A stretch of 64,000 nt of DNA from Cynocephalus volans (GCF_027409185.1 NC_084461.1:146179001-146243000), one strand, 5' to 3'. Positions 49,085 to 61,800 are shown, counted from the first letter of the stretch. Notes: a model not told the origin generated them from the letters alone. Program-made: numbers and translations.

Positions 49085-49749
49085 ATTTTGAAACATCTTT
49101 TAGTAGTTTATTAAGGTATAATTTATACACAATACTGCATATATTTAAATATACAATTTCTTTCTGTTTTGAATTTGCTGGGAGTTTCTAATCAGGAATA
49201 AATGTCGAATTTTATCAAACCTTGTTACTGCATTATAATTACGTGGTACTTATTTTTTAATTTGTTAATCTAGTGAATTACATTGTTTGATTTTTTAATG
49301 GTAAACCAACTTTGCATTCCTGGGATAAACACTACTTGGTCATAATGTATTATCATTTTTATGTATTACTGTATTTGATTTGCTAAAATGTTGTTTATAA
49401 TTTTTACATCCGTGTTCATGAGGGATATTGGTATGTAATTATCTTTTCTTGTATTGCCTTTGTCTGGTTTTGGTATCAAGGTAATGCTGGATTCATAAAA
49501 TGTGTTAGAAAGTAATCCCTCATCTTCATATTTCTGGAGGAGATTATGTGAAATTGGTATCGCTGTTTATTAAGTGTTTGGTAAATTTCATCAGTGAAGA
49601 CTTGTAGGCCTGAAATGATATTTGTGTAAAGGTTTTAACCATAAATGCAACACAAAGTTATTGTTATAGAGGTATTTAGTTTATCTATTTCTTCTTTCAT
49701 GAGTTTGGTACTTTGAATATTTCAAGGAATATATCCATTTTATCAATAT

Positions 49750-49810
49750 CAGAGATTAGGAAACTGTGACCCACGGGCCAAATTCATCATGTGGCCTTTC
49801 AAACTAAGAA

Positions 49811-49863
<53 letters not shown>

Positions 49864-49985
49864 GATTTTTACAGTTTTAAAGAGTTGAAAAAAGAACAAA
49901 GAAGAATATGAAAACTAGACTGCATGTAGCCCGCAAACTCTGAAATATTATTTGCTTTGACCCTTAAAAAATTTACTGACCAATG
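49750..49985. mobile_element. hAT-type DNA transposon inside the L1M, carrying (GT)n
   Basis: 'cagagattaggaaactgtgacccacgggccaaa...gtggcc' and its far end 'tagcccgcaaactctgaaatattatttgc...ccttaaaaaatttactgacc' resemble the inverted arms of a hAT-Charlie element. A pure (GT)n tract (49814-49861) lies in the middle. It interrupts the antisense L1M. Confidence 0.6.
49814..49861. repeat. (GT)n microsatellite
   Basis: 24 uninterrupted GT units within the hAT element. Confidence 0.92.
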
Positions 49986-51035
49986 ATCTAAATTGTTAAA
50001 ATCATTAGTATTGGGATATTAAAAATAATCCCATATTTTAATATATGTAGAATCTGTAGTAATGCTATTTCTCATTTTGCTGATATTGGTAATTAGTGTC
50101 ATTTTTCTTTTTTTCTGATCATTCTGGCTAGATATTTATCAATTTTATTGATCTTCTTAAAAGAACCAGTTTTTTTTTTACTTATATTTTATTATTTCCT
50201 GCTCTGATCTTTATTATTTTATTTCTTTGGGGGGGGTTAACTTTTTCTTTTTCAGTCTCTTAAGTTAGAAAGCAAGATCATTTATCTGAGACTTTTTTTT
50301 TTCCTAATACAGGTTGTTAAACCTACCAATATCCCTGTAAGTACTGCTTTTAACAGTATTTTGAAAATTTTAATAGGTTGTGTTTTTTTTTTCTTTCAAT
50401 TCAAATTCTTTTCTAATTTCCATTTTGAGTTTGAACTTATGGGTTATATAAAGTTGTACTATTTAGTTTTGACATATTTGAGGATTTTCCAGATATCTTC
50501 TTAGTATTGAATTCTAATTCAATTTGATAGCGGTCAGAGAACATACTGTACTTTATATGACTGGAATCCTTTTAAATTTATTACCCACTACTGAGGCGAG
50601 ACTCCTATGATACTCTGCTCTGTGCCTTCTTAATCATGAGATTTTCCAATTTGGCTGGAAAGCACTGGCACTCTCCCATCCTGTGAGATCTCCAGAAATC
50701 TCTCTCTGAGCACTTCCCATACTCTGCCTTGTGAGCTCCAGCTACCTTGGTCTTCCCAGACTCTCAGCTCCATCTCTTCAACTTAGAGAGGCTTCCATGT
50801 TTCAACTTCATTGCTCCTCCCTGCATCATTTGCTGAGAACTCCAAGTAGTAAGCTGGTACAATTCTTGGGCTCAATTACATTTGCCTCCTATTTTTCAGG
50901 GATGTCCTCTGTTGCCTGCTGTCCAGTATCTTGAAAACAATTTTAAAATATATTTTGTCTGGTGTTTGGTTTCTTTCAGCCTAGAGAGTAAATCTAGTTT
51001 CTCTTACCCTATTTTGGCTAGAAGACATCAAAATA

Positions 51036-51239
51036 TTTTTACAAACATGAAAAGTGTGACATCTTTAACCATGTACATCATTCTGACTCCATAGTAATCA
51101 ACACTAGATTCTAATTGTTGTACGGATTGATTAAATTTCTCGTTTTTTAAAGACTTTTTAATCTAATTTTATAAATTCATTTGTTTCTTTAGGGTTTAAA
51201 TCATTCCCTGTAACTTTGGTGAAACCTTTCATGACTTGA
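51036..51239. other. Unassigned short spacer
   Basis: About 200 bp of AT-rich sequence between the 5' end of the antisense L1M and the truncated LTR; nothing is recognised. Confidence 0.5.
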
Positions 51240-51332
51240 CCTTTCAATTACCATAGTAGGATTTCCCACCCTACAGTTTGGGGAATAAGCTTCAATGACT
51301 TATATATTGAGGGACACAAATTCAATTCATAT
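51240..51332 (-). mobile_element. 3' LTR of the antisense MaLR element, truncated
   Basis: On the minus strand it matches the first ~90 bp of the LTRs at 45193 and 47127 ('gaattgaatttgtgtccctc', 'ggtgggaaatcctactatggtaattgaaagg'), then stops. The remainder was lost. Confidence 0.8.
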
Positions 51333-52917
51333 GATTCTGCCCCAGCTGCCAAAGTTTATGTCCTTATCACTGGTAAATACATTCATTCCATCTGCAAAGT
51401 CTTAATGTGTTTCAACTCAAAAGTCCAAAGTTCAAACTCCCATCCATGAAATCAAAACAAGTTTTCTACTGCCAAGATACCATGGTGAGACAAGCATAGG
51501 GTACAAATTCTCATTTGAAAAGAGAGAGATAGGCCAAAAGAAAGGGGTAACAGGTCCCAAGTAAGTTCGAAACCCAGCACAGCAGGCATTAAATCTTACA
51601 GCTGGTGAATCATTTGACTCCTTGTTTCATGCCCTCTGCACACTGGGGTGGGTGTTGGGTTCCCAAGTACTTGGCGTTTCCACTTCTATCACTTTCCCAT
51701 GCTGAGGCCATGCTTTAGCTCTCTCAGGCTGCTGTTTTATACTATAAGCTCTATAAGTCTGAGATCTCCATGGCAGTCCCACTCTCACAGCTTCACTAGG
51801 CATGGCCTTGGTGGGGTTTTCTACTCCAACTCCAACCCCACATTTTTTCTTCTTGGCATTGTTCTAACAAAGACTGTACATGGTGAATCAACCCGTGTGA
51901 CAGATCTCTTCCTGGATCCCCAGGCTTTTTCATACATCCTTTGAAATCAAGGTGGAGGCTCACGAGCCTTCACAGCTCTGGCATTCTGTGAGCCTGCAGA
52001 CCTAACACCATGTGGATGTCACCAAGGCTTCTGGCTTGTATTTTCCAAAACTGTAGGTTCAGCCATACCCAAGGCCAATTTAGCCATGACTGGAGCAGCC
52101 AAAACAGCTGGGGTGCTTGTGTGGGCAGCAGCATCTCTAGATGGCCCAGGGCAGTGATGCCTTGGGCCTGTTCCCCAGTACCATTCTGTCTCCCTAGGCC
52201 TCTGGGCCTGTAATGGAAGACACAGCCTCCAAGTTCTCTGAAATGGCTTCAAGGTCTTTTTTCCCTTCTTTCGATAATCTCTTTCTTCTGTACGGAGCTC
52301 CTCGGCAAACAGTAGCTAGGCTATACCACTGAATAGTTCTCCTGAAAATGCTCTCTGCTTCTCTACCACATGGCCAGGTTGCAAATTTTCCAAATCTCTT
52401 TATGCTCTGCTTTCTTTTTAATTATAAATTCTGGATTTATGTCATGCCTTTTCTGCCAAAACTCTGCATAGGCTGTTACAAGTAGCTATGAAGCTTTCCG
52501 AATGCTTTGCTCCTTAGGAATTGCTTCTACCAAATACCCTGGGTCAGCACCTTTAAGTTCCACATTCCATAAAACTTTGGGCATGAACAGAATGCAACGA
52601 AGTTCCTTGCCAGTTCATAGCAAGGGTGATTTTTACACCAGTTTCCAATAAATCTCTTCTCATTTACATCTGAGATTCCTCAGAATGGCCTTTACTGTCC
52701 ATGTTTCTATCAGCATTCTGCTCATCACCATTTAACCAGTCTTTAAGAAGTTCTAAATTTTCCCCGGTTTCTTGTCTTCTAAACTCCCACCAGCAGCTAG
52801 GCTCTTTCTAGCCTGCTCCTTCAAATTCTTCCAGCCTCTTCTCAATACCCAGCTCCAGAGCTGCTTTCATATTTGTAAGCATTGGTTATAAGCAACACAA
52901 TTCTGGTACCAATTTTC

Positions 52918-53343
52918 TGTATTAGTCCATTTCTGTTCCTTGTGACAAAATACCTAGAACTGGGTAATTTGTGAGAAAATGAAATTTATTGCTTATGGTT
53001 TCAGAGGGTGGAAAATGCAAAGTCCAGAGAACATGTCTGGTGAGGGCCTTTTTGGTGGTGGCTTTACAGCAATGCAGAGGCTCACATGGCAGAAAATGGT
53101 GGATCCGAGAGAGAGAGAGAAAGAGAGACAGAGAGAGAGAGAGAGAGATAGCTCTTCATGGTCTCTCCCTTTAAAGCCCTCAGAATCATGCCCATGACCA
53201 CCATTAAATGCTCAACTTAATCACCACTTCAAGGCCCTGTGTTCCAATTATCATACAGTATTTCCCACCCTCAACAGTTCCAGTGAAGATTAAGCTTCAA
53301 TGAGTTGTGGGGGCAGGGGCAGGGGGATTTAATCCACTGCACA
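52918..53343 (-). mobile_element. 5' LTR of the antisense MaLR element
   Basis: Reads on the minus strand with 'gatgataattggaacacagggccttgaag' and 'ggtggtcatgggcatgattctgagggctttaaa', matching the LTRs at 45193 and 47127 in order. Its 3' end is the reverse complement of 'tgtattagtccatttctgtt' and 'acctagaactgggtaatttgtgag'. Confidence 0.85.
53108..53149. repeat. (GA)n simple repeat
   Basis: GA units with a few interruptions inside the MaLR 5' LTR. Confidence 0.9.
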
Positions 53344-53984
53344 AAGAGTCTTCAAAAAGTTCACGAAAAGATTCATATTAACTTTTAATTCTCTTTTTCC
53401 ACACACTTTTGAAGTTACCTTGTATAATGATTTAAATTATTTATTAAAACATGGTCACTAGATTTAGGAAAGTCATTTCCTAGCAAAGTAAACAGATTCT
53501 TAGTGCTATGATATGGACTATATGTAGACAATTGGATTTAGAAGGAGCAGAAGATCATTGAAATTTGGAGTAGCTGAGAAAGACTTGAAAGATAATATGA
53601 TCCATGAAATTTAAGAAAGATTTCTCTAAGTAGAGAGAAGCCAGTTGGTCATTTCAGGCACAGGAAATATCATGGACAGAAGAATGGAGGTAAAAATCAG
53701 CAAGAAGAAGAAGTGATGTTAACTGGAATGTGTTTGTATGTGGATTGTGAGAGATGACTTGCATATTTTGTGTGGCACAAAGAAAGACTTTAGAATCTGG
53801 CATTAGCCTTGATGCAGTGGGCATTGTTGGGAGTGGTACATTTTTTCCCCACATGTTTTTAAACAGACAATGACATGATGAATCATGCATCTAGGAAGGT
53901 TAGTCTGGTAAGAAAGTACAGGATTGATTAAATAGCCCAGAGCTTAGATAAAGGAGATGGATTAAGAAGCTGAATCAATTAGGA
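53344..53984. other. Unassigned sequence with weak L2-like signal
   Basis: No gene. The region from about 53540 ('gaaatttggagtagctgag...agaaagatttctctaag') has the look of an old antisense L2 relative, but I am not confident. Confidence 0.35.
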
Positions 53985-54440
53985 GGCTTTTAGCTTTAGG
54001 TCACAGGAAAACCAAACTCAAACTGGCAGAGAGAGAGAGAGAACTGAATTGAAATATATCAGGACACATAACCAAAACATCTATGGATAGAACTGAGTCC
54101 AGAAAATGACAGCATTTAGAGCTGAAATGATGTTATTAGGGCTAAGTTTCCTCTGGCATCTGTCTGACCTTGTGCTGGCCTAACTCTACTGCTCCACATT
54201 GTCACACCTGTTAGTTCCAGACTCTCCTCTCTGGGTGAAAAGCTGGCTCTAGAGGCTACAGCATCAATTTCTCTGAAGTTCATGTCCAGCAGGAAAGAAC
54301 CGGCACCTTTTTAGACTCTTCCCACAGTCCTAGGCATCATTCTGATTGGCCAGCATAGATCATGAGCTAATCACAGAAAGATCCTTCTGGTCAGGAGGAT
54401 GCCATGCTTTGAGTAGTAATGTCTGCATCATGTATTTGCC
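53985..54440. mobile_element. Old interspersed repeat, same type as 37735-38180, unnamed
   Basis: Elements are 'aaccaaactcaaactggcag', then a CT-rich middle ('gttccagactctcctctctgg'), and 'ttctgattggccagcatagatcatgagctaatc'. The order is like the repeat at 37735. The family name is not recalled. Confidence 0.4.
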
Positions 54441-57366
54441 CACATGATGTAGAAAGCTGGAATATTTAACTTTGATTTGTTGCTCAATGCTACATAGTTT
54501 ATCCCAAGGTCACTTTTCATACATTATTTCACTGTTTTGCAATGAGGGAAGCAATACCATTTGTAAGATGTAAATAATAACTTACTGAGTTTTCAGTCAC
54601 AACAATATATTTTAAACCGACAGTTTAAGATTCAAGATTTTTAGTACTTTTTATTTTATTAAGTATTCCAGGACATACAGCATATGACAAATTTCTTCTC
54701 TCTGAGAACTTTCACAACATGGATAACCCTTTGAAATCAGGAGTTTAATAATGGAAATACTGATGCTACCTTAACTCTGCTAAAGTGAACTGTGCTGCTG
54801 TGATAAGAGGAAAATGTATGTTTGCCTTTGGAAGACTCATCATCTTTCCAAATCATGATTAGTAGGTGGCAGGACAATATAACACTGAATCGTATGCAAA
54901 GATAGCCTGGATTTGAAATATGAATCTTTTGCCAGTGCAAGTGATGAAGATGACAGTTGTAATCTCTTCAGATTCATAATTTACTAAGTTGTAGGCAGGT
55001 TAGCAGTGATTGATCATCCCTAGGCAGGGTGTTAGTGATTTTAAAATCATTTTATTGCATTACACAAATGTGAAGTTTAAAAGTTTTAGACTGTCTTTAT
55101 CTCTACCTTAAGCAACTCTTGGGAGCAGGCTTACCTCTGGAAACTAAATGTGTATGCGGGCTCGCTTATTGCATGAATACCTCTCCTGTAGCTTATCGTT
55201 TTGTGTACTAGATATTACACAGTGGATTGTTTACAGTATAAAAAGTTTTCTGGTATTGTGAGGACATGCAACATTTACTACAGAATGAAGTAAGGTAAAG
55301 AAGTAGAGGTTTCACTACCAAATAATGAATTGAAATCTGTCAGTGCCTTTGTAGTCAACAAAGACATTTTGAGATAAAATTATTCAGGGTCTAGTAACAG
55401 GGGCAGAAAGGCTGACCTCACTCCCTGTAATAAAACTAAAACTATATTATGGTCCAGCATAGCAAGGGGTATTTTCCATTCAAAACCATCCAGGAAAGAG
55501 ATATGAAGACAGCTGAACAATGCAGATTAAAGGGTTCTCAATTCTGGCTTTGTGTGGGCTTCTGCCTTATTGTCACCTAGAGAAAGCATTGTGAAATTGG
55601 TATGGCCTAGGACACAGCAGAGGGAGTGTCCTTGGAAATATTAAAGAATCTTTCCTTTTACCTCAGGTGCCTCTCTTCCTTACAGTATCTCTGATTCTCT
55701 TGCAACAGAAATTCTCAAGTGTTACTGCGTGATGGATCAGAGTTGAACAGTCTTAGCTTAGCCTATATCACTTTGAATGTTTACATGAGGGATGCTGCCA
55801 CTCACTGGGGAGGCTCGTTCTCAAGCATTCACCTTTCAGCAGCCAGAGTCCCTTGGGGTCTGGTGGAATGTAAATTCACCTGCTTAGAAAGACACACAAA
55901 AAAAGTGATTATGCAAATATATGCCCATTTGAAGCCATTCTGCCTTTCAGAACTCAGGCAGAAAAGGAAAGATGTGAGAGATTTGAAGTGGACTTCATTT
56001 CAAATTCTTGCAGGCATCATTTCCTTTATTCTAACAGTTTCTCCCTCACCCTTTCTGCTTTGGTCACACCGACCTCCTTGGCATTCCTCAAATACACCAA
56101 GCACACCAGTGCTTCGGATCTTTTGTTCTTCCTCTTCCCTCCTTCTGGTCAAAATGACTTTCCTGCAGCTGTCAGCATTGTTCACTCCTTTATCCACTCA
56201 AATCTCTACCAAAAGTTTGTCTTATCAGTGATGCTGCACTATTGGTTAGAGGTAGATAGGAAGAGAAAAGATAAGATTAATACTTCTAAGTTAGAAAACC
56301 AAAAGGATAGTGATAAAAGCTACCAGCCATACTAAATAAAAGAAGATGAAGAAGTTTCCAGGGAAACAATTTTAACATTTTAGACAAAACGAGTTTTAGA
56401 GCCAGCCTTGTAAACAGTAAGAATTTGACACGTGCAGCATAAGAAAACTGGCAAGTCGGAAGGTGTAGATTTGGAATTTATGATGGTAAAGAGTAGAATT
56501 AAAACTATTCATATAGCAGTATAAAGTGAAAGAGTTATGAAAGCCAAAACCAAACCTTCCAGAAAAGCAAGTAATGAAAGAATGAAGAACAGAAGAGGAA
56601 AGGAAGCCAGTTATACATACAGAGAAGGATCATTGAGATACTGGAGAAAAAATTAAAGAATATAGCAGCAAAAGGTATAAGAGAGGAAAGTTTCGAGAAG
56701 AAGGTGACAGTCAACAGTGGCATATAATGGCTGAAAACAGGTCTTGGAAATTTGTAAATCTTTAACAAAGTTAGTTGAAGATCTTGGTTGGCTTTACTGC
56801 TATTCTAGAGTCCCGCAATGTGTTACTCCGTAAAATAGAATAAATGTTCCAATGAGCCCTGCAGAGGAGGTTGATTTTATGGACAGAAAAAGACTGAAGA
56901 AAGCAGAAACAAAGAGCAAAAAGGGGATTGGTCATTTCAAAGTTACTTTATTTTTAAGGTAGGAACAGAAAGACAGAACAATACAAAAAACTGACTAGTT
57001 AATATCAGGTTAATTCAGGTTATCTCTTTTGTGTAAGAATTAAAGCAGAGGGAACTTCATTATCATACCCATTGAAGGTTAAAACTGACCTTTTTGGAAA
57101 ATTGACTGTTATCTGTTTCTCCTGATTTGTCTGAAGGTCAGACTACAACCCAAGTGATGTGGAACTTAGCAGGGGTGATTCCATTTTGATTTTTAGTACG
57201 GTCTGTTAGGGCTTAGTGTAGGAACATAGTCCAAAACAATGGCCTCTGATAATTTTTATTTAACAGAGTGAGTTTATTAGAAAAAGTAGTTGAAATTATC
57301 TGTGAAAATGATGGCATTGACTAAGTTGGAAAAAGTTGCTGTATCTGGAGCAGTCTTAATAGTAAC
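54441..57366. other. Unassigned sequence left of the second L1
   Basis: No supported gene. The largest plus-strand frames (55719-56231, 170 codons; 55988-56335, 115 codons) overlap in different registers, have no recognised domain and no repeat family. They are most likely chance frames. I note nothing else recognisable. Confidence 0.45.
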
Positions 57367-57382
57367 AAAGCTCCAGATAAGA
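57367..57382 (+). repeat. Target-site duplication, left copy, of the L1 at 57383-62812
   Basis: aaagctccagataaga. The right copy at 62813-62828 is aaagctacagataaga, 15 of 16 identical. Confidence 0.88.
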
Positions 57383-58235
57383 AAAAAATAACACTGAAAG
57401 GACACCATCAAGATGGCAGAATAGATGGTCCCAAGCATCACTCTTCCCCACAACTGACCAATTTATAACTATAAAGAAGCAAAGACTTCCAGGCTGGGGC
57501 CTCTGGAGCTTAGGGGAAGAGGAAAGACCTGTGGAGTTCATGAAGGTGGCAGAAGCTGGGACAAGAGAGAGAAAAAACTGCTCTGGCATTTCAAACCCCA
57601 ACCACTTAAGGGCCAGCCTGATGATAGGCAAGAAGAAACTGTAGCACATGGAGCAGGAGTAAGCAAAAGCCACAGCTAAGCTGTTTGTATGAAGTTTCCT
57701 GGAGTCTACAGGGGAGAAGAGGGCATCAGAGTGCTCCACGCTAGGCCCCAGGCCAACAAGACCATTGACAGGAATGGAACACTGTGGACCCAAATGGGAG
57801 AGAGAGGCCACAGCTGACTGATGAAAGAAATCACCCAGGGGCTGGTGAGTTATTGTTACAGACCTGCACACAGCCCACCCAGCAGGAAGCATTTGGAGTG
57901 TGGAGGATAACTGGCATGTTGGGAGAACATTGGGGAGCAGTGTGAGCAACTGATCTGCCTTCTGACTGGCACAGGCCCACTCAATGGAGACTGGTCAGGG
58001 CAATAGAGCTGCAGAAGTTGCAGTTTGCTGGAAAGACTTACTGGGCCAGAATTTCTACACAGCCCAGATGTATCCTACCTCACAAGACCCAGAGTGATTA
58101 AAAGGCCTACAATTAAAATTGGATCCACACAAAAAGCATTCTGGTGAATCAGAAGCAAAGCATCAATTTAGTGCAACCACAAAGCTCACATGCTGGTCCA
58201 CACAGGAAGTTCCCCCAATTTCAAAATTAACCAAA
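57383..58235 (+). promoter_or_regulatory. L1 5' UTR (internal promoter region), decayed
   Basis: In mammalian L1s the internal RNA polymerase II promoter lies in the 5' UTR. This one is GC-richer than its flanks. Function is inferred from the family only; no promoter motif was verified. An antisense 197-codon open frame (57356-57949) lies mostly inside it. Confidence 0.5.
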
Positions 58236-58328
58236 GGAAAACAAATCATCACTAGACCTGCCTTACAAGAATTGCTAAACGGAGTTCTTCAGTCTGAAGA
58301 AAAGATGACCCTAAGGAGCAGCAAATAA
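58236..58328 (+). pseudogene. L1 ORF1 C-terminal remnant
   Basis: Codons equivalent to ITRPALQELLNGVLQSEEK, then a stop at 58326-58328. This aligns with the C-terminus of ORF1 in the left-edge L1 (TTRPPLQEILKGVL). The coiled coil and RRM portions are absent. The stretch just upstream (58118-58237) is open but shows no ORF1 resemblance that I can see. Confidence 0.75.
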
Positions 58329-58815
58329 ACATTTGAAGATACATAATTCATCAGTAAAGTAAGTTCACAGAAAACCTCAGAATACTCCAATGTCATAAGA
58401 GTAGGGAATAAACCACTGACATCCTTAGTACAAAAACTAAAGGACAAACCCAACAAGACACTAACATATACAACAACCATGTAACAGGCAATATTAAAAG
58501 ATGTAACTCATAACAACAAATTGTGAAAAAGTGGGAAGGAATGATACCAAAGCATAAAATTGGCTTTGTTTTTCTTTTTTCCTTAGATATCAAAGTTAAG
58601 TTGTTAGTAGTCTAAAATAATGTTACAACTATAACATGTTTATTATAAACCTCATGGTAAGCATAACACAAAAACTTATGAGACAAACTAAAAATAAATA
58701 GTGAAAAATCAGAATATACTGATAGAGAAAACTACTCTATCACAAAGGAAGACAGTAAGATTGGAAAAAATGAGAAAAGAATCAACCAAACAACCAGGAA
58801 AAAAATAGGAACAAA

Positions 58816-61800
58816 ATGGCAGTAACAAGTCTCTACGTATCAGTAATAAATCTAAATGTAAGCAGATTAAAAGACACACAGTGGCTCAATGGAGTATAAA
58901 ACAAAAACCAACAATATGCTGCCTGCAAGAAATTTACTTCATCTATTAAGACATATGCTGTCTGAAAGTGAAGGGATAGAAAAAGATATTTCATGCAAAT
59001 GGAAATCATAAAAGAGCAGGCATAGCTGTGCTTATATCAGATAAAATAGATATGAAGCCAAGGAAAGTAAAAAAAAAAAAGATAAGAGAGATCATTAAAT
59101 AATGATAAAGAGATCGATTCAACAGGAGGATATAGCAATTCTAAATATATATGTACCCAATTCTGGAGCACCCAGTTCTATAAAGCAATTACTGTTAGAC
59201 CTAACAGGAGAAAGAGATTCTAACACAACAATAGTTGAGGACTTTAAGAACCCACTTTCAGCAAAGGACAGATCATATAGAAAGAAAATTAACCAGGAAA
59301 CACCAGAATTAATCTCTACTCTAGGCCAATTGGACATAACACATATTTATAGACCATTTCATCCAACCGCTGCAGAATACACATTCTTCTCAGTAGCATA
59401 TGGAAAATTCTATAGAATATGATATTTTGGGGTCACAAAACTAGTCTCACCAAATTTTTAAAAACTGAAATCATACCAACTACCTTGTCCAACCACAATG
59501 GAATAAAGCTAGAAATCAATAGCAAAAGGGACACTAGAAACTGTGCAAATACATGGCAATTAAACAACATGCTCCTAAACAAAGAATGGGTAAAAGAAGA
59601 AATTAAAAAGGAACTTAAAAAATATCTGGAGACAAATGAAAATGAAAACAGAATATACCATAACTTATAGGACACAGCAAAAGCAGTTCTGAGAGGAAAG
59701 TTTATAGCAATAAATGCCTACATCCAAAAAAGGAAGACTTCAAATAACCTAACATTAAACCTCAAGGAACTAGAAAAACAAGAAAAAAAACAGACTGAAA
59801 ATCAGTAGGAGGAGAGAAATAAGAAAGATCAGAGCAGAGATAAATGAATTTGGGATTTTTTTAAAAATGCAAAAAAATCAATGAAACAAAGAGTTGGCTG
59901 TTCAAAAAGATAAACAAAATTGATAAATCTTTAGCTAGACTAATAAAAAAGAGAAGACTCAAATAATTAAAATCAGAAATGAAAAAGAAAACATCACAAT
60001 TGATACCAGAGAAACACAAAAGATCATAAGAGACTGCTATGAACAACTATACGCAAAAAAAAAAAAAAAAAAAAAAAAACCCAAAAAACTGGAAAACCTA
60101 GAAGAAATGGAGGAATTCCTGGACACATACAACTTAACCAAGGTTGAATCATGAAGAACTAGAAAATCTGTACAGACCAATAATGAGTAATGAGATTGAA
60201 GTGGTAATAAAAAGTCTCTCAGCAATGAAAACCCCAGGACCAGATAGTTTTGCTGCCAAATTCTACCAAACATTTAAAGAAGAACTAATACCAGTTCTTC
60301 TCAAAGTCTTCCAAAAGTTGAACAGGAGGGAATAATTCTAAACTCACTCTATGAATCTGACCTTAACCTCATACCAAAACTGGAAGAATATACAACAAAA
60401 AAAGGAAACTACAGACCAATATCCCTAGTAAACACAGATGAAAAGATCCTCAATAAAGTACTAGCAAACAGAATCTAACACTACATTTAAAAAGATCATT
60501 CACCACGATTAAGTGGGATTTATCCCAGGGATACAAGAATGGTTCAACCTACACAAATCAATAAACATAATACATCATATCAGCAGAGTAAAGGGAAAAA
60601 AAACCACAGGATCATTTCAATAAATAAAGAAAAAGTATTTAATAAAAATGAACACCATTTATGATAAACACACTCAATTAAGTAGGTATAGAAGGAATGT
60701 ATCTCAACACAGTAAAGGCCATATATGACAAACCTAACAGTTAATATTGAATGGACTAAATTTGGATGCTTCTCCTGTAAGATCTAGAAAAAGATAAGGA
60801 CATCCACTTTCCCTGCTCTTATTCAACACAGTTCTAGCCAATGCAATAAGGCAAGAGAAAGCAATAAAGGGCATCCAAATTAGAAAGGAGAAAGTCAAAT
60901 TATCCCTATTTCCAGATGACATGATATTATACATAGAAAACTCTAAAGACTGCACCCAAAAAATTACTAGAACTAATAAATGAATTCAGTATAGTGGCAG
61001 GACACAAAATCAACACAAAAAATATGTCTTTCTTTATGCCAGTAATGAAATACCTGAAGAAGAAACCAAGAAAGTAGTCCCATTCACAATAGCTACCAAA
61101 AAAAATAAAATACCTAGGAGTAAATTTAATAACGAGATGAAGGAACTCTATAATGAAAACTATAAAACAAGGGTGAAAAAAACTGAAGAGGATAAAAATA
61201 AATGGAAATATATCCCATGTTCCTGGATGGCAAGAATTAACATTATCAAAATGTACATATTACCCAAAGCAATCTACATATTCAACACAATGCCTACCAA
61301 AATACCAATGACATTCTTCACAGAAATAGGAAAAATTATTTTAAAATTTGTATGGAATCACAAAAGACCCCGTATAGCTAAAGCAATCGTGAACAAAAAG
61401 AACAAAGTTGCAGGCATCATACTTCCAGACCTCAAAATATACTATAAAGCTATAGAAACCAAAACATCATGGTACTGGCATAAAAATAGACAAATAGACC
61501 AATGGATCAGAATAGACCACCCAGAATTAAATTCACACACTTACAACCAACTGATTTTGACAAAGGTGCCAAGATTATACAGTGGGGAAAGGATAGTCTC
61601 TTTAATAAATGGTGCTGGGAAAACTGGATATCCACATGCAGAAGATTGAAACTAGACCCCTATGTCTCACCATACACAAAAACCAATTCAAATGGATTAA
61701 TGACCTAAATATAATACCCAAAACTATAAAACTGCTAGTAGAAAACATAGGGGAAAGTTACACGAAATGGGAGTGGGCAGTACTTTTTTGAGAGAGACTA

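Larger units (their letters stand above)
49085..51035 (-). mobile_element. L1M, antisense, internally deleted, with a hAT insertion
   Basis: The 5' end on the minus strand is near 51035 (GTCTTCTAGCCAAAATAGGG), and the 5'-UTR-type sequence runs to about 50585. It joins directly to mid-ORF2 sequence, so ORF1 and the start of ORF2 are missing or two fragments abut. Plus-strand clues to antisense ORF2 include 'agcggtcagagaacatac', 'tcctgctctgatctttatt', 'aaaagaaccagttttt', 'gtttggtaaatttcatcagtgaag' and 'ttgcattcctgggataaac'. It is truncated near 49085. Confidence 0.75.
51240..53343 (-). mobile_element. MaLR (MST/THE1-type) element: 5' LTR, internal region, partial 3' LTR
   Basis: On the minus strand the 5' LTR runs 53343 to 52918, starting near TGTGCAGTGGATT or TGCAGTGGATT and ending in 'CTAATACA'. 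The internal region runs 52917 to about 51333. It includes 'gctctggagctgggtattgag', 'gaaaatttagaacttc', 'ggaacttaaaggtgctgacccaggg', 'gcaaagcattcgg' and 'cataaactttggcagctgggg' just before the 3' LTR. The 3' LTR is truncated, 51332-51240. The family encodes no protein; the internal region is known to be non-coding. Open frames of 67-98 codons in it are not genes. A (GA)n run at 53108-53149 lies inside the 5' LTR. Confidence 0.88.

Noticed and set aside
51648..52252. Open frames of 67-98 codons on both strands
   Set aside because: They lie in the internal region of an antisense MaLR element, which is non-coding in this family.
55719..56335. 170- and 115-codon overlapping plus-strand frames
   Set aside because: Two overlapping registers, a further minus-strand frame in the same place, and no recognisable domain. 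Chance frames are the simpler explanation.
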